Shown here one piece after another: positions 8,253 to 17,134 of a stretch of DNA of 64,000 nucleotides. Under the pieces are notes generated by a model. It had not been told where the DNA came from and made no database searches. It saw only the letters and a list, made by a program, of their open reading frames with translations. Within the stretch, counting starts at the first letter, position 1. Each line of letters opens with the position of its first letter. Position numbers and translations under genes: made by a program. The stretch is from Ensifer adhaerens (GTDB lineage: Bacteria; Pseudomonadota; Alphaproteobacteria; Rhizobiales; Rhizobiaceae), in assembly GCF_028993555.1 (NCBI RefSeq), contig NZ_CP118610.1, positions 1,984,001 through 2,048,000 on the forward strand, written 5' to 3'.

Positions 8253-9905
8253 ATGTTGGACAGAAAATTCTACGACAGCATTTCCGATCTCAGCCCGTTC
8301 GAAATCAAGGACGAACTGATCAAGCTCGCCAGGACGAGCTCGCAGAAATCCGCCAGGGCCTTCCTCAACGCCGGCCGCGGCAACCCCAACTGGACGGCGA
8401 CACGCGCCCGTGAAGCCTTCTTCCTGCTCGGCCAGTTCGCGCTGACGGAAGCCAAGCGCGCCTATTATGATCCCAAGGCAGGTGTGGCCGGCATGCCGCC
8501 AAAGGACGGCGCCCATGCGCGCTTCCAGAAGTGGATCAAGAAACAGTTGCAGAATACGGAAAACGTGGACGAAGAAGACGAAGGCGTGCCGGCGGCCAAG
8601 ACGCTCGGCGATGCCGTCGCCTACGCCATCAAGACCTTCGGCTTCGATCCTGATGGTTTCCTCCACGAACTGACGGACTCGATCATCGGCGACAACTATC
8701 CGGTTCCGGACCGCGCGCTGCACCACAACGAGATCATCACCCATGAGTATCTGATGTGGGCGATGTGCGCCGGCCACCGGCCGAAGGCGAAGTTCGACCT
8801 ATACCCTGTCGAAGGTGGCACCGCCGCCATGTGCTACATCTTCAAAGCCTTGAAGAACGCGCGCCTGCTCAACGCCGGCGACACGATCGCGCTCGGCACG
8901 CCGATCTTCACGCCCTATCTCGAAATGCCGGAGCTGGAGGACTACGACCTCAAGACCATCAATGTCAGCGCCGAACAGGAGGACCGCTTCCAGTTCACCG
9001 ACGAGGACATCAAGGCGCTGGAAAACCCCAAGGTGAAGGCGCTGTTCCTGGTCAACCCCGGCAACCCGTCCGCCGTTGCGATGGATCCGGATTCGATCAA
9101 GCGCCTCGTCGATCTCGTCAACAAAAAGCGCCCTGACCTGATCGTTTTGACCGACGACGTCTACGGCACCTTCGTTCCCGGCTTCCAGTCGCTGCTCGGC
9201 CATCTGCCGCGCAACACGATCGGCGTCTATTCCTATTCGAAGTATTTCGGCTGCACCGGCTGGCGCCTCGGCGTGGTCGCGGTGGCGCAGGACAATATCT
9301 TCGACGAGAAGATCAAGGCGCATCCGGAGCCGATCCAGAAGGTCCTGGAAAAGCGCTACAAGGCGATGACGCCGAAGCCGCGGGACGTGAAGTTCATCGA
9401 ACGCATCGTTGCCGACAGCCGTGACGTGGCACTGAACCACACCGCCGGCTTGTCGCTGCCGCAACAGGTGATGATGTCGCTGTTCAGCCTGGTCGAGCTG
9501 ATGGATGTCGAGAAGCTCTACCAGAAGGCCTGCATCGCCATCTGCACGAAGCGGTTCTGGAACCTCATCGAGGGCATGGGCGTCGAGTCCAACCCGGGCA
9601 TCTATTTCGACCACTATTACGGCATCATCGATTTCGAGTTCTGGCTGCGCAAATATGTCGGCGAGGATGTCGTCGAATGGGTGAAGGACAACATCCATCC
9701 GCTCGACATTCCCTTCCGGCTCGCCGAGGACCACGGCATCGTGCTCCTCAACGGTTCGGGCTTCGATGCACCAAGCTGGTCGGCGCGCGTCTCCTTCGCC
9801 AACCTCAATGACGACGCCTATTCGCAGATCGGTCGCGCCGTGCGCTCTGTCGCGCGCGGCTACGTCCAGACCTACCAGGCGGCCAAGGGCCTGAAGATCA
9901 GCTAG
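8253..9905 (+). CDS. aspD: Aspartate 4-decarboxylase (bifunctional transaminase)
   Basis: 550 residues, the length of the large fold-type I PLP aspartate beta-decarboxylases that convert L-aspartate to L-alanine and CO2 and have a side aminotransferase activity. The PLP lysine is Lys330 in Y-S-Y-S-K-Y-F-G-C-T-G-W-R-L-G; N-P-G-N-P-S, D-D-V-Y-G-T-F and the C-terminal S-A-R-V-S-F are other conserved parts. The ATG at 8253 follows CAGGGAG at eight bases; a GTG at 8244 is possible but worse. Cytosolic. It sits between two AspT genes, matching the known aspartate-alanine cycle. Confidence 0.95.
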   Translation: MLDRKFYDSISDLSPFEIKDELIKLARTSSQKSARAFLNAGRGNPNWTATRAREAFFLLGQFALTEAKRAYYDPKAGVAGMPPKDGAHARFQKWIKKQLQNTENVDEEDEGVPAAKTLGDAVAYAIKTFGFDPDGFLHELTDSIIGDNYPVPDRALHHNEIITHEYLMWAMCAGHRPKAKFDLYPVEGGTAAMCYIFKALKNARLLNAGDTIALGTPIFTPYLEMPELEDYDLKTINVSAEQEDRFQFTDEDIKALENPKVKALFLVNPGNPSAVAMDPDSIKRLVDLVNKKRPDLIVLTDDVYGTFVPGFQSLLGHLPRNTIGVYSYSKYFGCTGWRLGVVAVAQDNIFDEKIKAHPEPIQKVLEKRYKAMTPKPRDVKFIERIVADSRDVALNHTAGLSLPQQVMMSLFSLVELMDVEKLYQKACIAICTKRFWNLIEGMGVESNPGIYFDHYYGIIDFEFWLRKYVGEDVVEWVKDNIHPLDIPFRLAEDHGIVLLNGSGFDAPSWSARVSFANLNDDAYSQIGRAVRSVARGYVQTYQAAKGLKIS

Positions 9906-9946
9906 CCGATCGAGGTGGCCGGCAGACCCCCGGCCGCCTCCCCCTT

Positions 9947-10048
9947 GCAGCGCCGCGCGTCTTGTTCGACGCGCAAATGTCGCTGTAGCACTTTGAATTG
10001 CTGCATGTTTTTGCCCTTCGGTCGACCACGATCAAGGGAAACGTGCAG
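9947..10048 (+). repeat. RIME-like intergenic palindromic element, copy B
   Basis: Same two-palindrome layout as the copy at 1757 and in the same orientation, with the shared spacer TCGCTGTAGCACTTTGAATT. The second palindrome has diverged slightly (ACGTGCAG for ACATGCAG). It fills most of the aspD to second aspT spacing, so the two genes may still be co-transcribed through it. Confidence 0.8.
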
Positions 10049-10171
10049 GAGGGCGAGAGCAGACGTCCTTTTGTCCAGCCACCCAGATCTCCCGGCGGAA
10101 TTCTACCGGCGAGTAGCAGCGTATTGTCAGGCCGAAGGCGCCCCTTCGGCTGGAGTTGGGAGTAAAGCGGC

Positions 10172-11851
10172 GTGATCGATCAGCTGTTCGGCATCCTCAG
10201 AGCGCATCCGGAGCTTGCCCTGTTTCTCGCGCTCGGCATCGGCTACGCCATCGGCAAGATCACCATCTTCGGAGTGACCATCGGCGCCGTCACCGGCTGC
10301 CTTCTGGCAGGCGTGCTGATCGGCCAGACCGGTGCCGTGTTGTCCAACGACGTGAAGCGGGCGTTCTTCCTGCTGTTCCTTTTCGCCATCGGCTACCGCA
10401 CCGGCCCGCAATTCTTCCAGAGCCTGAATGCCGATGCCCTGCCCCAGATCGCCGTCACCGTGACGCTTTGCGTCGTCGCCCTCGGCGTCGCGATCATTCT
10501 CTCGATGCTCTTTGCTTTCGATCTCGGAACGGCGGCCGGCGTGCTGGCAGGCGGAGCGACGGAATCGGCGACCGTCGGCGTCGCCATCGACACCTTCCGC
10601 AAGACGGCACCGTCGCCCGAAGCGGCCAACCAGTTCGAATCCGCCGTGGCGACCGGTTTTGCCGTCGCCTACCTCGTCGGTGTCGTCAGCGCCATTCTCG
10701 TGCAGTCGCAACTGGCTCCCCGGATGTTCGGCCGCAGCCTGAAGGAGGCCTGCGCCGAACTCGAAGCCGAACTCAACATCACCCCGCAAAACAACGGTGA
10801 CACCGCCCGCCGCGAGATCGAAGCGCGTGCCTTTGAGATCGCAGACAACCTGGTCGGCCTTACGGTTGCGGAAGCGGAAGCGAGGGTTCCTGAAAACCAG
10901 AAGGCCTATATCGAGCAGATCCGCAGGGGCAGCAAGATCATCACACCCACGGGCAAGGAGCGTCTGCAGGCGGGTGACATCATAGCCGTTGCAGGCCTTC
11001 GCGGTTTCCTCGTCGAATATTCCAGCCGGATCGGCACCGAGATCGACGACCGCGAGCTTCTCGATATCCCTGTCGAGACCCTCGATGTGGTCGTCACCAA
11101 CAAGGAAGTGGCCGGCAAACGCCTGTGGCAACTCAGGCAGCAGCCCGAGGCACGCTCGGTCTTCCTGCGCGGTCTCCTGCGCGCCGGCCAGCCGATCCCG
11201 ATCTTTCCCGGTCTGACGGTGCGCCGCGGCGACGTCATGTCGATTGCCGGCGCGCGCCGCCATGTCGAGGACGCCGCAGCGCGGCTCGGCTATGCCGACC
11301 GCGAGACGACGGCAACCGACATGGTCTTTGTCGGCGTCTTCATCTTTCTCGGCGGCCTGATCGGTATTCCCGCGCTGAAACTCGGCGCGCTGGAGATCGG
11401 GCTTGGCGTTGCCGTCGGCGTGCTGATTGCGGGTCTCGTCGCAGGCTGGCTGCGCTCGGTCCGGCGCACCTTCGGCTTCGTGCCGGAAGCGACCCTCTGG
11501 TTCTTCGACAGCGTCGGGCTCTGCGCCTTCATCGCCTGTGTCGGCATTTCGGCCGGCCCGAGTTTCGTCGCCGGTCTCGTCCAGTCCGGCCCGGCACTGG
11601 TCATCGCCAGTGCGCTGATCTGCGTGATTTCGCACTTGGCCGCGCTCGCGCTCGGCCGCTGGGTCTTCCGCATGAACGAAGGCGTGCTCGCCGGCACCTG
11701 CTGCGGCGCCGGCACCTCGGCACCCGCGCTCGCCGCCGTGCAGGAGGCGGCGGGAAGCAAGGTCCCGACATTGGGTTATGGCCTCGGCTATGCGATCGGC
11801 AATGTGCTCCTGGCACTCTGGGGTGCGGTGCTCGTTACCGTTCTCGGGTAG
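10172..11851 (+). CDS. Second AspT-type aspartate:alanine exchanger
   Basis: 559 residues with the same architecture as the upstream aspT: N-terminal membrane domain, two TrkA-C domains in the middle, C-terminal membrane domain ending in P-T-L-G-Y-G-x-G-Y-A-I-G-N. Clearly paralogous to the 6492 gene but well diverged, so not a recent duplication. The start is a GTG at 10172 preceded by GGGAG. Presence of two exchangers around one decarboxylase suggests different substrates (for example aspartate/alanine and another dicarboxylate or amino acid) or different affinities; this is inference. Confidence 0.88.
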   Translation: MIDQLFGILRAHPELALFLALGIGYAIGKITIFGVTIGAVTGCLLAGVLIGQTGAVLSNDVKRAFFLLFLFAIGYRTGPQFFQSLNADALPQIAVTVTLCVVALGVAIILSMLFAFDLGTAAGVLAGGATESATVGVAIDTFRKTAPSPEAANQFESAVATGFAVAYLVGVVSAILVQSQLAPRMFGRSLKEACAELEAELNITPQNNGDTARREIEARAFEIADNLVGLTVAEAEARVPENQKAYIEQIRRGSKIITPTGKERLQAGDIIAVAGLRGFLVEYSSRIGTEIDDRELLDIPVETLDVVVTNKEVAGKRLWQLRQQPEARSVFLRGLLRAGQPIPIFPGLTVRRGDVMSIAGARRHVEDAAARLGYADRETTATDMVFVGVFIFLGGLIGIPALKLGALEIGLGVAVGVLIAGLVAGWLRSVRRTFGFVPEATLWFFDSVGLCAFIACVGISAGPSFVAGLVQSGPALVIASALICVISHLAALALGRWVFRMNEGVLAGTCCGAGTSAPALAAVQEAAGSKVPTLGYGLGYAIGNVLLALWGAVLVTVLG

Positions 11852-11919
11852 CGTCTCAACCGCCGGCGTCAGCATGTCCCTTTGCTGGGCCATGCGGTGC
11901 CTGACATCAGGTCTGGATA

Positions 11920-13695
11920 CTAACGCAACGGCCACACCAGCATCAGCGTCGGAATACTGACGATGACGATCACCAGCGACAGCGGCAGGCCGAGGCGCGG
12001 GTAGTCGCTGAACCTGTAGCCGCCCGGCCCCATCACCAGCGTGTTGCACTGGTGACCGATCGGCGTGAGGAAGTCGCAGCCGGCACCGATCGCGACCGCC
12101 ATCAGGAAGGCCTCGGGCTTGTAGCCGAGCGCGCCGGCAAAGCTCGCGGCAATCGGCGCCATGACCAGCACGGTGGCGGCATTATTGAGGAACGGCGTCA
12201 CCGCCATTGCGGCGAGCAGGATCAGCGTCAGCGCGCCGGCAGGTGGCAAGCCGGCAGCGACGCTGCCGAGCCACCCTGCGATGACCTCCGTTCCCCCTGT
12301 CGTTCGCAGGGAATCGCTGACCGGGATCAATGCGGCGAGCATCACCAGGATCGGCCCGTCGACGGAGCGGTAGAAATCGCGCAGCGGGATGATGCGCAGC
12401 ACCACCATCGCAAGGGCGGCCGCAAAAAAGGCGATCGGCACGGGAACGAGGCCAACGGCCGTCGATCCCATCGCCGCGGCGAGAACCAGAAGCGGTAACG
12501 GCGCCTTGCGGGTGGTGCCGAGCAGGATCTCGCGCTGGGCGAGAGGAAGACAGCCGAAATCCTGGAGAAAGGAGGTCAACTCCTGCCGCGAGCCCTGCAG
12601 CACGACAATATCGCCGGCGCGCAGACGAATGCTGCCGAGCCGCTGCTTCAGTCTCTCGCCCTGCCGGCTGACGGCAAGCAGGTTGATGTTGTGGGTGTTG
12701 AACAGCGCCAGGCGCTGGGCCGACATGCCGTCGAGTGGCGAACCGCTGCCGACGACGGCCTCCACCGCCTCGATCTCGGATCCCGGCTTGTCGCGTCCAT
12801 GGGGCGCGCGGTCGCCGGCAATCTTGAGCCTGGCTTGGGAAACGATGCGATCCAGTGCCGCCGGCCCGCCCTCGAGCAACAGGATATCCTCGGCCTCGAG
12901 CGTGACATCGGGCAGCGGCGCCAGGTGCATGCCGCGGCGAAAGACGCCGATGACGACGGCACCGCCGTCACCGAGCTTGACCAGATTGCTGAGCGGCTTG
13001 CCGATCGCCGGCGAACCGGCAGCGACCACCGCCTCGGACGTGTAGTCGGTGATCTCGATTGCCTGGTGCACGGAAACCTGCTGGCTGGTGCGCTGCGGCA
13101 CGAGCTTATAGGCAAAGAGCAGGAAGATGCAGCCGACCAGCGCCAGCGTCGCACCGACGGGCGTGAAGTCGAACATCGTAAAACTCTCGCCGGTCAGCTC
13201 CTGGCGGACGCGCGACACGACGATGTTCGGCGACGTCCCGACCTGGGTCATCAGCCCGCCGATCAGCGAGCCGAAGGCCATCGGCATCAGAAAGGTAGAG
13301 GGCTGGACATTGGAGCGCCGGGCAAACTGGAAGGCGACCGGCAGCATGATCGCGAGCGCCCCGATGTTCTTGATGAAGGCGGAAAGCACCGTCACCGTGA
13401 TGACCAGCAGCGCAAGCTGCGCCCGAACCGAAGAGATATTGGGCAGAAACCTCTGGATCGCTGCATCCACCACGCCGGAGCGCGCAACGCCGGCGCTGAC
13501 GATCAGCGCGCTGCCGACGATGATGACGATATCGTCGCTGAAACCATCGAAGGCATGATCGAAAGGCACGATGCCGACGGCCACCGCCAGCATCAGCGCC
13601 GAACAGGCAATCACATCGTACCGAAACCGCCCCCAGATGAAGAACGCCATCATGGCGCCGATGACGAGAAACGCGAGAGACTGTTCGGCGGTCAT
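11920..13695 (-). CDS. SLC13-type anion permease with two TrkA-C domains
   Basis: 591 residues from the ATG at 13695. The N-terminal half has the divalent anion:Na+ symporter features, including G-S-L-I-G-G-L-M-T-Q-V-G-T-S-P-N-I-V. Two RCK_C/TrkA-C domains follow (around 205-290 and 300-385), then a second membrane half with P-F-L-N-N-A-A and C-D-F-L-T-P-I-G-H-Q-C-N. Such carriers move sulfate, dicarboxylates or related anions. It is convergent with the second aspT. An upstream extension of 22 codons is open but lacks family-like sequence; no strong ribosome site was seen at either start. Confidence 0.85.
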   Translation of the reverse strand: MTAEQSLAFLVIGAMMAFFIWGRFRYDVIACSALMLAVAVGIVPFDHAFDGFSDDIVIIVGSALIVSAGVARSGVVDAAIQRFLPNISSVRAQLALLVITVTVLSAFIKNIGALAIMLPVAFQFARRSNVQPSTFLMPMAFGSLIGGLMTQVGTSPNIVVSRVRQELTGESFTMFDFTPVGATLALVGCIFLLFAYKLVPQRTSQQVSVHQAIEITDYTSEAVVAAGSPAIGKPLSNLVKLGDGGAVVIGVFRRGMHLAPLPDVTLEAEDILLLEGGPAALDRIVSQARLKIAGDRAPHGRDKPGSEIEAVEAVVGSGSPLDGMSAQRLALFNTHNINLLAVSRQGERLKQRLGSIRLRAGDIVVLQGSRQELTSFLQDFGCLPLAQREILLGTTRKAPLPLLVLAAAMGSTAVGLVPVPIAFFAAALAMVVLRIIPLRDFYRSVDGPILVMLAALIPVSDSLRTTGGTEVIAGWLGSVAAGLPPAGALTLILLAAMAVTPFLNNAATVLVMAPIAASFAGALGYKPEAFLMAVAIGAGCDFLTPIGHQCNTLVMGPGGYRFSDYPRLGLPLSLVIVIVSIPTLMLVWPLR

Positions 13696-14176
13696 GCAAT
13701 ACCCGGTTTGGACAGGAAGGGACGGACGGAGACATGCGGAGGGCACGAAGCCGAAACGCATGATCCGCCGGAACGTTCACGAGAGAAGTAACGCATCTTT
13801 CCCTGCTCCGGAATTCGACAGCGCGACAAATCTGGGTACGAACGCGAAATTCTCCGGCGCGCGCCAAGGCCCCGCCGCGACGGTGCCGACCCGGAAACAC
13901 CGTTGCCGCCCTACACTTTGGCAAAGGGTGTTGGAACAACGACGCCGCCGTTTTGCTGCCGGTGCAAGCGGACCGTCCTGCTTCGTCCGCCACGTCGCCC
14001 AGGCTTGTTCGGTGCAAGCGCAAGGCTTGCCTCACCAATTACGAGCCCTTGGATTTACATCAGGAAATTGTACAATAGATCAAAGTGTTGCAGCACGTGC
14101 CGCTGTCCGTCCGATGATTAAGAAATCCGGCTGCAGCGCCGAGAGCCAAGCGTACCCGTAAACGAGGATCGCCGAC
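13696..14176. other. Intergenic region without a supported gene
   Basis: Between the divergent permease and lipoprotein genes. Open frames here are short and lack family-like sequence or ribosome sites. The last 100 bases before 14177 are less GC-rich and probably hold the lipoprotein promoter. Confidence 0.4.
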
Positions 14177-14479
14177 ATGAAACACGCCCTTGCCGCCCTC
14201 TCCGTCGTTCTGCTTCTCAGCGGCTGTACCGCAAGCGGCGGCGGCTCCAGCTACTACGGCTATTCGTCGAACCTCGCACCGATCCCCGGCAGCATCACCT
14301 ATGGCGGCCAGCCGCGCACCAAGCTCACGAAATCGCCTGTCGGCAGCATCGTGCCGCACCAGTTCATCGACCAGTACGGCCGCAAGGTCTACGAAACCTA
14401 CATCATCGAGCCGGATCGGTCCTTGCGTCTCACCAGCCGGCGCTGGCAGCCGGACGATTTATTCGACTTCGACGACTAG
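14177..14479 (+). CDS. Small lipoprotein of unknown function
   Basis: 100 residues. A short basic start, hydrophobic core and lipobox L-L-S-G-C (Cys16) mark a lipoprotein. The mature part is Gly/Ser/Tyr-rich first, then carries G-S-I-V-P-H-Q-F-I-D-Q-Y-G-R-K-V-Y-E-T-Y, which looks like a compact beta domain, and ends in an acidic D-D-L-F-D-F-D-D tail. The ATG at 14177 is 10 bases after ACGAGGA. I do not recognise a characterised family. Convergent with the LysR gene, 15 bases apart. Confidence 0.8.
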   Translation: MKHALAALSVVLLLSGCTASGGGSSYYGYSSNLAPIPGSITYGGQPRTKLTKSPVGSIVPHQFIDQYGRKVYETYIIEPDRSLRLTSRRWQPDDLFDFDD

Positions 14480-14494
14480 CGGCACGCCGGGGCG

Positions 14495-15406
14495 TTACGG
14501 GACGGACCGGCAATCGCGGCTGCCGAATTGCGTGACCACCCAATCGCGCAACACCTGCGTCGCCGGCCGGTCGGCCATGCGCGGGCTATAGACAAGATCG
14601 TAGCGGTCGCTATCGAGCGCCAGCTCGAAAGGCTGGACGAGAATGCCCGAGGCAAGCTCTTGCGCCACCAATGTCAGGCTGAGGAGCGCGATGCCCTGCC
14701 CCGCAACAGCCGCCTGGACGGCGTGGATTTCATCGGTAAAGGAAAGTCGCGCGCTCGCATCGACATCGGAGGCGCCCGCTTGTTCCAGCCATTGCCGCCA
14801 GACGGGAGCGCGGTGATCGTTACGACGTGATGGGCCCCAGTCGAAGTGAATGAGTGTTGCCCGTTTGAGATCGGCCACGCTTGCCGGCGCCAGCCGCGGC
14901 GTGCAGACCGGGGCGAAACGATCGGCAAACAGCGGCTCGGTGATGAGGCCGGGGTAGTGCCCGCCACCGAAACGGATCGCCGCGTCCGCATCCGTCTCCA
15001 GGTCGATCGTCCGGTTGGAAGCGTCGAGCCGCAACGTCCAGTCCGGATAAGCCTCGCGAAACGAGCCGGCGAGCGGCGCCAGACGCTTGGCGACGAAGGC
15101 GACGGTGGAGGTCAGCCGCGCCACCTTGGCCCCCTGCTGGCGACGCACGTCGGCAATCGCCTGCTCGAAGCGATCGAGACCATCGCGCAGCACCGGAAAC
15201 AGGGCCTTGCCGGCAGCCGTCAGATGCACCTGGCGCGTCTCGCGCTCGAAGAGCTTGACCTCCAGCATCTCTTCCAGTTGTCGGATCTGGTGGCTGACGG
15301 CGGTCGCTGAAACATTCAGCTCTTCCGCCGCATGCTTGAAGCTCAGGCGGCGGGCAGCCGCTTCGAAGACCCGCAAGGCGCCGAGCGGTGGCAACTTTCT
15401 CATCAC
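14495..15406 (-). CDS. LysR-family regulator, GcvA-like
   Basis: 303 residues. The N-terminal winged helix-turn-helix (L-P-P-L-G-A-L-R-V-F-E-A-A-A-R through A-V-S-H-Q-I-R-Q-L-E) is of the GcvA/AmpR group, followed by a PBP2 effector domain. It is divergent from the RidA/ene-reductase pair, the standard arrangement for a LysR regulator and its target, and two T-N11-A-like sites lie in the shared intergenic region. Effector unknown. Confidence 0.93.
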   Translation of the reverse strand: MMRKLPPLGALRVFEAAARRLSFKHAAEELNVSATAVSHQIRQLEEMLEVKLFERETRQVHLTAAGKALFPVLRDGLDRFEQAIADVRRQQGAKVARLTSTVAFVAKRLAPLAGSFREAYPDWTLRLDASNRTIDLETDADAAIRFGGGHYPGLITEPLFADRFAPVCTPRLAPASVADLKRATLIHFDWGPSRRNDHRAPVWRQWLEQAGASDVDASARLSFTDEIHAVQAAVAGQGIALLSLTLVAQELASGILVQPFELALDSDRYDLVYSPRMADRPATQVLRDWVVTQFGSRDCRSVP

Positions 15407-15439
15407 GTCTCCATGGATGAAGTATACTCATCTATCAGC

Positions 15440-15526
15440 TGAGAAATCACTCTTTGTCAGCCGGCTATATCCCAAACATATTGGCTTCAACAGGCAAGGC
15501 AACAGCGCCGAGCTGAGAAAATCTCA
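15440..15526. promoter_or_regulatory. Putative LysR operator region
   Basis: The 138-base divergent intergenic region carries AGCTGAGAAA twice: at 15437 followed by TCAC, and at 15511 followed by ATCTCAC. The second gives TGAGA-AAA-TCTCA (15514-15526), a perfect palindrome of the T-N11-A LysR type, 18 bases ahead of the ridA ATG. It could serve the LysR protein for autoregulation and target control. Confidence 0.5.
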
Positions 15527-15544
15527 CGTATGAAAGGACCAAGC

Positions 15545-15937
15545 ATGTCTCTCGAACAGGTCATCACGAAGCCGGATCCCTACGCGCCCTTCCTGCTTTC
15601 CCAGGCGATCAAGGCCAACGGCTTCGTCTTCGTCTCAGGCCAGGCAGCGATCGGCGACGACGGCGAACTCGTCGGCGTCGGCGACTTCGATCGCCAGGCC
15701 GAGCAAGCCTTCCGCAACCTCGACCGGGCACTCGAGGCAGCCGGCTCCGGGCTCGACAAGATCGTCAAGGTGACGATCTTCCTGCGCTCCATGAAGAACT
15801 TCGAAAAGATCATCGAGCTGCGCCGCAAGTGGTTTTCCGCGCCCTACCCCGCCGACAGCATCATCGAGGTCTCCTCGCTCTACTCGCCGGACGCGCTGAT
15901 CGAGATCGAAGCGATCGCGCTCGACGCAGGCCGCTGA
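15545..15937 (+). CDS. RidA/YjgF family protein
   Basis: 130 residues. RidA-fold proteins hydrolyse reactive enamine/imine intermediates from PLP enzymes or act in specific catabolic pathways. Features are F-V-F-V-S-G-Q-A near residue 29, the central Q-A-F-R-N-L-D-R-A-L segment and the terminal I-E-I-E-A-I-A; the usual catalytic Arg position in the C-terminal strand reads I-I-E-V rather than R-x-x-(V/E), so it is probably not a canonical RidA1 deaminase. The ATG at 15545 follows AAAGGA. The next gene starts after one base, so the two form an operon. Confidence 0.88.
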   Translation: MSLEQVITKPDPYAPFLLSQAIKANGFVFVSGQAAIGDDGELVGVGDFDRQAEQAFRNLDRALEAAGSGLDKIVKVTIFLRSMKNFEKIIELRRKWFSAPYPADSIIEVSSLYSPDALIEIEAIALDAGR

Positions 15938-15938
15938 C

Positions 15939-17051
15939 ATGAACGCACCACAAATCCTCCCATCTCCCGTTTTCACTGGCGCCACCCTCAAGGGACTTGA
16001 TTTTGCCAACCGCCTGTCGGTCGCGCCGATGACCCGCATCAGCGCTTCGGCGGCAGGCGTGCCTGGCGAACGCATGCAGCGCTACTACGAACGCTATGCC
16101 CGCGGCGGCTTCAGCCTGATCACGACCGAAGGCATCTACACCGACAAGGCCTATTCCCAGACCTATAAGGACCAGCCGGGCCTGACCGACCGGGAACAGG
16201 CCGAGGCCTGGCGAAAGATCGTCGACGCGGTCCATGCCGAAGGCGGGCGCATCTTCGCACAGCTCATGCATGGCGGGGCGCTGGCACAGGGCAATCCGCA
16301 CCGTCCCGATACGATCGGCCCCTCGGCCGTCCGCCCCAAGGGCAGCCAGATGACCGGCTACCATGGCGACGGCCCCTATGCCCTGCCGCGCGAAATCAGC
16401 GAGGCCGAGATCGCCGAAGCGATCGAGGGCTTTGCCAATGCTGCTCGCCTGGCGATCGAGGTCGCCGGCTTCGACGGCATCGAGATCCACGGCGCCAACG
16501 GCTATCTGCTCGACCAGTTCTTCACCGACTTCTCCAATCGCCGCACGGATCGCTGGGGTGGAGATATCGTTCAGCGGCTCGGCCTGTCGCTCGAGGTGTT
16601 GAAGGCGGTTCGCGCGGCAATCGGCCCCGGCGTCCCGCTCGGCCTGCGCATCTCGCAGGGTAAGGTCAACGACTTCAGGCACAAATGGGTGGAGCGCGAA
16701 CCAGGGGCAGCGCGTGTGTTCGAGACGCTGGCCGAGAGCCCGGCCGATTTCGTGCACGTGACCGAGTTCGAAGCCTGGCAGCCCGCCTTCGAGGGTGGCG
16801 ACACCTCGCTCATGGCACTTGCCCGCCGTCATGCGCCGCGCCTGTTCCTCATCGCCAATGGCAGCCTGCATGATCTTGCGCGGGCCGAAGATGTGATGGA
16901 AACCGGAGCGGACATGATCGCGCTTGGCCGCGGCGCGCTCGTCAATCCCGACTGGCCGCGACTGACAGCCGAACGCAGCGATTTGCGCCCGTTCGACCTG
17001 CCGTTCCTTGCACCGATCCGCGACATCAAGGATAGCGAACTCACCCTCTGA
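15939..17051 (+). CDS. Old-yellow-enzyme family NADH:flavin oxidoreductase
   Basis: 370 residues, a TIM-barrel FMN enzyme reducing activated alkenes. Visible motifs are N-R-L-S-V-A-P-M-T-R at the N-terminus, Q-L-M-H-G-G near 110, the active-site I-H-G-A-N-G-Y-L-L-D-Q-F near 185 and F-S-N-R-R-T-D-R-W-G-G just after; L-G-R-G-A-L-V-N-P-D-W closes the barrel. The catalytic His-Asn pair H-G-A-N is intact. It directly follows the RidA gene and is probably controlled by the divergent LysR regulator; physiological substrate unknown. Confidence 0.93.
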   Translation: MNAPQILPSPVFTGATLKGLDFANRLSVAPMTRISASAAGVPGERMQRYYERYARGGFSLITTEGIYTDKAYSQTYKDQPGLTDREQAEAWRKIVDAVHAEGGRIFAQLMHGGALAQGNPHRPDTIGPSAVRPKGSQMTGYHGDGPYALPREISEAEIAEAIEGFANAARLAIEVAGFDGIEIHGANGYLLDQFFTDFSNRRTDRWGGDIVQRLGLSLEVLKAVRAAIGPGVPLGLRISQGKVNDFRHKWVEREPGAARVFETLAESPADFVHVTEFEAWQPAFEGGDTSLMALARRHAPRLFLIANGSLHDLARAEDVMETGADMIALGRGALVNPDWPRLTAERSDLRPFDLPFLAPIRDIKDSELTL

Positions 17052-17060
17052 CAAAAACGG

Positions 17061-17093
17061 ACCGACGGGCGCGCTCAGAAGGCGCCCGTCGGT
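17061..17093. terminator. Terminator between convergent genes
   Basis: ACCGACGGGCGC (17061-17072) pairs with GCGCCCGTCGGT (17082-17093). Read on the minus strand the hairpin is followed by CCGTTTTTGT, so it terminates the metallo-beta-lactamase transcript; the hairpin may also slow the plus-strand transcript. Confidence 0.75.
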
Positions 17094-17134
17094 CACTCAT
17101 AGCTGCGCCCTCGAAGGGTGGCAGACCCGAACGG

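Noticed and set aside
10127..12049. 640-codon minus-strand open frame
   Set aside because: Shadow of the second aspT with the same composition artefact.
12691..13791. Plus-strand open frame over the SLC13-type gene
   Set aside because: Charged shadow; the minus strand has the recognisable permease.
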